This document shows positions 59,488-64,000 of a DNA stretch of 64,000 nt, one piece after another. The position numbers and the translations under genes are program-made. Under the pieces are notes generated by a model. The model was not told the origin of the DNA and made no database searches. It saw only the letters and a program-made list of their open reading frames with translations. The stretch covers positions 286,912-350,911 of the forward strand of contig NZ_CAJYPS010000023.1 of the NCBI RefSeq assembly GCF_913777145.1. The letters run 5' to 3'. Origin of the DNA: an uncultured Roseateles sp. GTDB lineage: Bacteria > Pseudomonadota > Gammaproteobacteria > Burkholderiales > Burkholderiaceae_C. Each line of letters opens with the position of its first letter. Positions within the stretch are counted from its first letter, which is position 1.

Positions 59488-61659
59488 TTGAAAACCCCCG
59501 CCCTCGCCTCGCTGATGCTGCTCAGCCCTGCCCTGGTCCTGGCCCAGCAGGAAACCCCGCCCATGCCCGGCAGCAACAACCAGCAGCTGGAACGCGTGGA
59601 AATCCGCCGCACGCTGAGCGACACCGACCTGCGCCGCCGCGCGCCGGTGGCCAAGCAGGTGTTCGGCCGCGAGGAGCTGGACAAATACGGCGACACCAAT
59701 GTGGCCGACGTGCTCAAGCGCCTGCCGGGCGTGAACGTGTCGGGTGGCGCGCCGCGCATGCGTGGCCTGGGCTCGGGCTACACGCTGATCCTGATCAACG
59801 GTGACCCGGCGCCGCCGGGCTTCCAGCTGGACCAGCTGGACCCCAAGCAGGTGGAGCGCATCGAGGTCACCAAGGGCCCGACCGCCGACCAGAGCGCCCA
59901 GGCCGTGGCCGGCGCGATCAACATCATCCTGAAGGACGCGCCGCGCGTGTCCCAGCGCGACCTGCGCCTGGGCCTGGGCTACAACGTCGACCGCCCCACG
60001 CCCGCCGCCACGCTGACCTTCGGCGAGAAGATAGGCTCGGCAGCACTGTCGGTGCCGGTGTCGGTGTTCTCCTGGCGCAATCAGGGCGAGACCACCACCA
60101 CCCGCCATGTGGTGGGCGACGGTGGCGCCACCGGCGACTCGGTGCAAAAGGGCGAGCAGCTGAACTGGGGCCATGGCGTCAACACCACGCCGCGCCTGAA
60201 CTGGCGCATCAGCGAAGACGAGACGCTGACGCTGATGGGCTTCGGCCAGCAGGGCTGGTGGAACAACAGGCTGCGCTACGACACGCTGTCCAGCGCCGGC
60301 ATCGCCAGCTCCGGGCTGGACGATGACGCCAACAACAAGGGCACCTGGCAGATGCTGCGCGGCAACGTGCAGTGGAACAACCGCTTCAGCGAGACCCAGA
60401 AGGTGGAGCTCAAGGCCGGCGTGCAGCGCGCCAAGGGCAGCTTCAACAACCAGACGGTGGACACCAGCACGCCGGTGCTGAGCCTGGGCGACAACCTGGA
60501 CCGCAACTTCACCCAGGCCGGCAAGTACAGCCAGCTGCTGGGCGACGACCACAGCCTCACCGTCGGCTGGGACCTGGAATGGCGCCGCCGTGACGAGACC
60601 CGCACCACCACGGTCAACGGCCAGTCGCAGCTGCCGCAGTTCGACGGCGAGACCTTCGGCGCGCGCATCCAGCGCCAGGCCTTCTTCGTGCAGGACGAGT
60701 GGGAGATCTCACCGCAATGGTCCACCTACCTGGGCCTGCGCAACGAGCGCATCGTCACCACCAGCCGCGGCAACGCGCTGGACGCGCGCAACGTCAGCAG
60801 CGTGCTGACGCCGCTGTGGCACCTCAACTACAAGCTGGACCCCAAGGGCCGCGACCTGATCCGCGGCAGCATCACGCGCAGCTACAAGGCGCCGGACCTC
60901 AGCGCCATGCTGGGCCGCTACTCGCTGAACAGCAAATACCCGTCGGCCGCGCAGACCAACGAGGAGCTCTACCCCGACCGCGTCGGCAACCCGCTGCTCA
61001 AGCCCGAACTGGCCACCGGCCTGGACATCGCCTACGAGAAGTACTTCACCGGCGGCGGCATGTTCAGCGTGGCCTTCTTCCACCGCGACATCAAGGACCT
61101 GATCCGCAACGCCACCAGCCGCGAGGTGCCTACCGGCGGCACGGTGGCGCGCTATGTGTCGCGCCCGGTCAACCTGTCCAAGGCCCAGACCAGCGGCATC
61201 GAACTGGAACTCAAGGGTCGCGCGTCCGAGCTGCTGCCCGCGCTGTTCGACCCCAAGACCGCACTCAACCTGCGCGGCTCGGTGAGCTTCTATCACTCGC
61301 GCGTCGAGGCCCTGCCCGGCCCCGACAACCGCCTGGACGGCCAGCAGCCCTGGTCCGGCAACCTGGGCTTCGACTACCGCCTGGCCAGCCTGCCGCTGAC
61401 CACCGGCGCCAACCTCGGGTTCACGCCGGGCTATGCCACGCGCCAGACGCTGACCCAGGTCCAGGACCAGTCGCGCAACCGCTCGCTGGACCTGTTCGCG
61501 CAATGGGTGTTCAACCCCAAGCTGTCGCTGCGCGTGTCGGCCAACAACCTGGCGCCGCTGAACACGCAGTCGCTGACCACGGTGTCCAACGGCTCCACCA
61601 CCTTCACCGACCGCGAGGCCCGCACCTGGTACGGTGTGAACCTGGAGATGAAGCTCTGA
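59488..61659 (+). CDS. TonB-dependent receptor (medium size, ligand unknown)
   Basis: A 723-residue receptor. TTG 59488 is chosen because GGAG lies six bases upstream and a signal peptide follows (KTPALASLMLLSPALVLAQ). The plug domain shows TNVADVLKRLPGVNVSGGAPRMRGLGSGYTLILINGDPAPPG and VERIEVTKGPTADQSAQAVAGAINIIL; the barrel ends WYGVNLEMKL. No siderophore or vitamin genes are adjacent, so the ligand is unknown. The 196 bases before it contain the tex hairpin and little else. Confidence 0.9.
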   Translation: MKTPALASLMLLSPALVLAQQETPPMPGSNNQQLERVEIRRTLSDTDLRRRAPVAKQVFGREELDKYGDTNVADVLKRLPGVNVSGGAPRMRGLGSGYTLILINGDPAPPGFQLDQLDPKQVERIEVTKGPTADQSAQAVAGAINIILKDAPRVSQRDLRLGLGYNVDRPTPAATLTFGEKIGSAALSVPVSVFSWRNQGETTTTRHVVGDGGATGDSVQKGEQLNWGHGVNTTPRLNWRISEDETLTLMGFGQQGWWNNRLRYDTLSSAGIASSGLDDDANNKGTWQMLRGNVQWNNRFSETQKVELKAGVQRAKGSFNNQTVDTSTPVLSLGDNLDRNFTQAGKYSQLLGDDHSLTVGWDLEWRRRDETRTTTVNGQSQLPQFDGETFGARIQRQAFFVQDEWEISPQWSTYLGLRNERIVTTSRGNALDARNVSSVLTPLWHLNYKLDPKGRDLIRGSITRSYKAPDLSAMLGRYSLNSKYPSAAQTNEELYPDRVGNPLLKPELATGLDIAYEKYFTGGGMFSVAFFHRDIKDLIRNATSREVPTGGTVARYVSRPVNLSKAQTSGIELELKGRASELLPALFDPKTALNLRGSVSFYHSRVEALPGPDNRLDGQQPWSGNLGFDYRLASLPLTTGANLGFTPGYATRQTLTQVQDQSRNRSLDLFAQWVFNPKLSLRVSANNLAPLNTQSLTTVSNGSTTFTDREARTWYGVNLEMKL

Positions 61660-61684
61660 GGCCCACGGGCCTCACCCCGCGCTG

Positions 61685-62770
61685 ATGCAAGCCCTGCAGA
61701 TACACGCCGGCCCCGCCGCCCGCGCCCGCCTCGCCGAACGCGGGCTGCGGCCCGAAGACGTGGGGCTGATCCCGGCCGCGGCCGGCGGCCCCAAGGGCCT
61801 GATCCTCAACGGCCTGGACCGCCTGCTGTTCGGCGACTGGCTGCCGCGCGCCGGCCATGCGGTGCACCTGGTCGGCGCCAGCATTGGCGCCTGGCGCATG
61901 GCCACCGCCGCGCTGGCCCGTGAGGGCGGCAGCGACGCCGCCTTCGCCGCGATGGCCGAAGCCTATGTGACCCAGCGCTACGACATCCTGCCCGGCGAGA
62001 AGCGCCCGCGGCCGGAGGCGGTGAGCCGGCGCTTCGGCGAGATCCTGGCCGAGCATTTCGCCGGCCACGAGAACACGGTGCTGAGCCACCCCTGGCTGCG
62101 CCTGCATGTGGTGACCTCGCGCGGCCGCGCGCCGCTGCTAGCCCGCGAAGGACGCTTCAGCACACCGCTGGGCTACCTGGGCGCGTTCGCGGCCAATGCG
62201 CTGTCGCGGCCGCTGCTGGGCCAGTTCCTGGAGCGCGTGGTGTTCTCCGACCCGCGCGCCCACCTGCCGCTGGCGCTGCGCGACTTCCGCAGCCGCGAGG
62301 TGCACCTGTCGGAGCGCAATCTGCGCGCCGCACTGCTGGCCAGCTGCTCCATCCCCTTCTGGCTGCAGGCCCAGCACGACCTGCCCGGCGCCCCGCGCGG
62401 CGCCTACTGGGACGGCGGCATCACCGACTACCACCTGCACCTGGACTACCGGCCGCTGCTGCAGCAGCAGGCGCCGCTGGTGCTCTATCCGCATTTCCAG
62501 CGCCAGGTCGTGCCCGGCTGGCTGGACAAGGCACTGCGCCATCGCCACCGCAGCACCCGCTTCCTGGACAACGTGGTGGTGCTCAGCCCCTGTGCCGAAT
62601 GGATTGCCACGCTGCCGGGGTCCAAGCTGCCGGACCGCAACGATTTCCTGAAGCTGGACGAGGCCGAGCGCCAGCGCCGCTGGCGCATCGCGGTGGCCGA
62701 GAGCGCCCGGCTGGCGGATGAATTCCAGGCCCTGACTGGCCAATCCAGCGTGGCGGCGCGGCCGCTTTGA
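61685..62770 (+). CDS. Patatin-like phospholipase family protein
   Basis: A 361-residue patatin-fold protein. The oxyanion-type glycine run is AAAGGPKGLI (31-40), the nucleophile motif is GASIG (64-68, Ser66), and the catalytic aspartate lies in DGGITDYHLHLDY. It lacks a signal peptide and membrane segment, so it is probably cytoplasmic. Substrate is unknown. It follows the receptor gene by 25 bases and may share its transcript. Confidence 0.85.
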   Translation: MQALQIHAGPAARARLAERGLRPEDVGLIPAAAGGPKGLILNGLDRLLFGDWLPRAGHAVHLVGASIGAWRMATAALAREGGSDAAFAAMAEAYVTQRYDILPGEKRPRPEAVSRRFGEILAEHFAGHENTVLSHPWLRLHVVTSRGRAPLLAREGRFSTPLGYLGAFAANALSRPLLGQFLERVVFSDPRAHLPLALRDFRSREVHLSERNLRAALLASCSIPFWLQAQHDLPGAPRGAYWDGGITDYHLHLDYRPLLQQQAPLVLYPHFQRQVVPGWLDKALRHRHRSTRFLDNVVVLSPCAEWIATLPGSKLPDRNDFLKLDEAERQRRWRIAVAESARLADEFQALTGQSSVAARPL

Positions 62771-62779
62771 GCGGCGTTC

Positions 62780-62785
62780 TACAAT
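62780..62785 (+). promoter_or_regulatory. Possible -10 element of the thrS leader
   Basis: TACAAT matches the sigma-70 -10 consensus at five of six positions and sits about 45 bases before the thrS leader peptide. No good -35 is seen at the expected distance, so this is tentative. Confidence 0.35.
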
Positions 62786-62829
62786 CGCCCCTCCTACCCA
62801 CTCACAAGAGCGAGAAAGGCACCCTGGTT

Positions 62830-62868
62830 ATGACACCGCGAACTACGACCCCGTTCTGCAAGGAATAG
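62830..62868 (+). CDS. thrS leader peptide, threonine-rich (12 residues)
   Basis: A tiny reading frame ATG...TAG coding MTPRTTTPFCKE. Four of twelve codons are for threonine, three of them consecutive (62842-62850), and all four Thr codons differ (ACA, ACT, ACG, ACC). AAAGG ten bases upstream could serve as ribosome-binding site. It precedes an intrinsic terminator and thrS, so ribosome stalling at Thr codons when charged tRNA-Thr is scarce would be the sensor. Too short for ordinary gene finding; the call rests on the codon content and the matching RNA segments. Confidence 0.8.
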   Translation: MTPRTTTPFCKE

Positions 62869-62937
62869 TCGGCCGCGGCTCGTCTCGCCTGCCTTTTGGG
62901 CAACACATCAAGCGCGGCAAGTGGCCGCGCTTTTTTG
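62833..62937 (+). promoter_or_regulatory. thrS transcription attenuator (segments 1-4)
   Basis: Four complementary segments are visible. Segment 1 CCGCG (62836-62840, within the leader codons) pairs with CGCGG (62874-62878) of segment 2. Segment 2 GCCGCG (62872-62877) pairs with CGCGGC (62913-62918) of segment 3. Segment 3 AAGCGCGGC (62910-62918) pairs with segment 4 GCCGCGCTT (62924-62932), the terminator. The leader stop codon is three bases before segment 2, so a ribosome finishing the peptide masks segment 2 and lets the terminator form, while one stalled on Thr codons masks segment 1 and frees the 2:3 antiterminator. Confidence 0.75.
62910..62936 (+). terminator. Intrinsic terminator before thrS (attenuator stem 3:4)
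   Basis: AAGCGCGGC and GCCGCGCTT form a 9-base-pair stem around AAGTG, and the stem runs into a six-T tract (62931-62936). It lies 25 bases before the thrS start and 41 after the leader peptide stop. Confidence 0.9.
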
Positions 62938-62961
62938 TTTCTGCCTCCGTTGGAGCACCCC

Positions 62962-64000
62962 ATGATCTCGATTCAACTCCCCGACGGCTCGCGCCGTGAA
63001 TTCCCGGCGCCGCTGACGGTCGGCGACGTGGCCGCCAGCATTGGCGCCGGCCTGGCCAAGGCCGCGCTGGGCGGCAAGGTCAACGGCCAGCTGGTCGACC
63101 TGAGCCACCCCATCACGCAGGACGTGCAACTCGCCATCGTCACCGACAAGGATGCCGACGGCCTGGAGCTGATCCGCCACTCCACCGCCCACCTGCTGGC
63201 CTATGCGGTGAAGGAGCTGTTCCCCGAGGCCCAGGTCACGATTGGCCCGGTGATCGACAACGGCTTCTATTACGACTTCTCGTACAAGCGCCCCTTCACG
63301 CCCGAGGACCTGGCCAAGATCGAGGCCAAGATGACCGAACTCGCCAAGAAGGACGAGAAGGTCGAGCGCCGCGTATTGCCGCGCGACGAGGCCGTGGCCT
63401 ATTTCAAGAGCCTGGGCGAGGACTACAAGGCCGAGATCATCGGCTCCATCCCGGCCGGTGAAGAGGTGTCGCTGTACCGCGAGGGCAAGTTCGAGGACCT
63501 GTGCCGCGGCCCCCACGTGCCGTCCACCGGCAAGCTCAAGCACTTCAAGCTGATGAAGGTGGCCGGCGCCTACTGGCGCGGCGACAGCAAGAACGAGATG
63601 CTGCAGCGCATCTACGGCACGGCCTGGGCCAGCAAGGACGACCTGCAGAAGTACCTGCTGATGCTGGAGGAGGCCGAGAAGCGCGACCACCGCAAGCTGG
63701 GCAAGGATCTGGACCTCTTCCACATCGACGAGCACGCGCCCGGCGTGGTGTTCTGGCACCCCAAGGGCTGGACGGTCTGGCAGGAGGTGGAGCAGTACAT
63801 GCGCCGCGTCTACCGCGAGAACGGCTACCTGGAGGTCAAGGGCCCGCAGATCCTGGACAAGGGCCTGTGGGAGAAGACCGGCCACTGGGACAAGTACCGC
63901 GAGAACATGTTCGTGACCGAGTCGGAGAAGCGCGACTACGCGCTCAAGCCGATGAACTGCCCCGGCCACATCCTGATCTTCAAGCAGGGCGTGAAGAGCT
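62962..64000 (+). CDS. thrS: Threonyl-tRNA synthetase, N-terminal part (3' truncated by window edge)
   Basis: 346 codons of ThrRS are in the window. The TGS domain ([13 protein letters not shown] to about residue 62) is followed by the editing domain with HSTAH (73-77), [14 protein letters not shown] and [10 protein letters not shown], and then the start of the class II catalytic core ending at MNCPGH, whose Cys333 is the expected zinc ligand. The enzyme charges tRNA-Thr and edits Ser-tRNA-Thr. ATG 62962 has GGAG six bases upstream. E. coli thrS is controlled by translational feedback; here a leader-peptide attenuator is seen instead. Confidence 0.98.
   Translation, partial: MISIQLPDGSRREFPAPLTVGDVAASIGAGLAKAALGGKVNGQLVDLSHPITQDVQLAIVTDKDADGLELIRHSTAHLLAYAVKELFPEAQVTIGPVIDNGFYYDFSYKRPFTPEDLAKIEAKMTELAKKDEKVERRVLPRDEAVAYFKSLGEDYKAEIIGSIPAGEEVSLYREGKFEDLCRGPHVPSTGKLKHFKLMKVAGAYWRGDSKNEMLQRIYGTAWASKDDLQKYLLMLEEAEKRDHRKLGKDLDLFHIDEHAPGVVFWHPKGWTVWQEVEQYMRRVYRENGYLEVKGPQILDKGLWEKTGHWDKYRENMFVTESEKRDYALKPMNCPGHILIFKQGVKS

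Noticed and set aside
62830-62940. A T-box tRNA-sensing leader for thrS
   Set aside because: No T-box sequence or specifier architecture is visible, and the peptide-based segments explain the leader better.
62908-63969. A minus-strand frame opposite thrS
   Set aside because: The plus strand encodes ThrRS with TGS, editing and catalytic motifs, open to the window edge.

Overview
The window is very GC-rich, densely coded bacterial DNA. GTG and TTG starts are frequent and many neighbouring genes join by 4-base stop/start overlaps. PEP-CTERM sorting signals, a biotin-independent malonate decarboxylase cluster, a YjdM-type zinc-ribbon protein, TRAP transport and large TonB receptors together suggest a betaproteobacterium of the Burkholderiales, of the Roseateles/Pelomonas/Mitsuaria/Rubrivivax type. 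This is inferred from gene content; no rRNA is present. I see no insertion sequence, prophage or CRISPR array.

Layout. 1-0.9 kb: the end of a TonB receptor gene and two identical tRNA-Asn genes. 0.9-9.1 kb: chromosomal genes of mixed function (yjdM, a PEP-CTERM protein, a BTAD-type regulator, an HDOD protein, a TerC/Alx membrane protein, a leucine-rich-repeat kinase). 9.1-19.1 kb: a leftward run dctP-dctQ-dctM-mdcA-C-D-E-G-B-H, in which a TRAP transporter is joined to the complete malonate decarboxylase and its cofactor genes; a GntR/FCD regulator is divergent. 19.1-44.6 kb: a pectin utilisation region. It has 2-keto-3-deoxygluconate kinase, three pectate lyases (one fused to a pectin methylesterase), a second pectin methylesterase, a rhamnogalacturonan acetylesterase, a TonB receptor, KduI, KduD, a TogMNAB-like ABC importer, oligogalacturonate lyase and a KdgR regulator. 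44.6-49.9 kb: oxidoreductases, an acetyltransferase and two periplasmic binding-protein paralogues. 49.9-55.9 kb: a four-carbon sugar acid operon (GntR, GntP permease, LtnD, OtnK, OtnC, OtnI). 56.1-64 kb: a third binding protein, Tex, another TonB receptor, a patatin-like protein and the start of thrS.

How the pectin genes work together (inference from families): the secreted lyases and esterases cut and de-esterify pectin, the TonB receptor takes oligogalacturonides across the outer membrane, the binding-protein-dependent ABC system imports them, oligogalacturonate lyase makes monomers in the cytoplasm, and KduI/KduD/KdgK convert these to 2-keto-3-deoxy-6-phosphogluconate. The aldolase for the last step is not in the window. 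KdgR-type boxes occur before kdgK and in the divergent tonB-receptor/kduI region.

The most striking element is the thrS leader. A 12-codon reading frame with four threonine codons is followed by segments able to form mutually exclusive 1:2, 2:3 and 3:4 stems, the last being an intrinsic terminator. This is the architecture of a classical leader-peptide attenuator, placed before a threonyl-tRNA synthetase gene.
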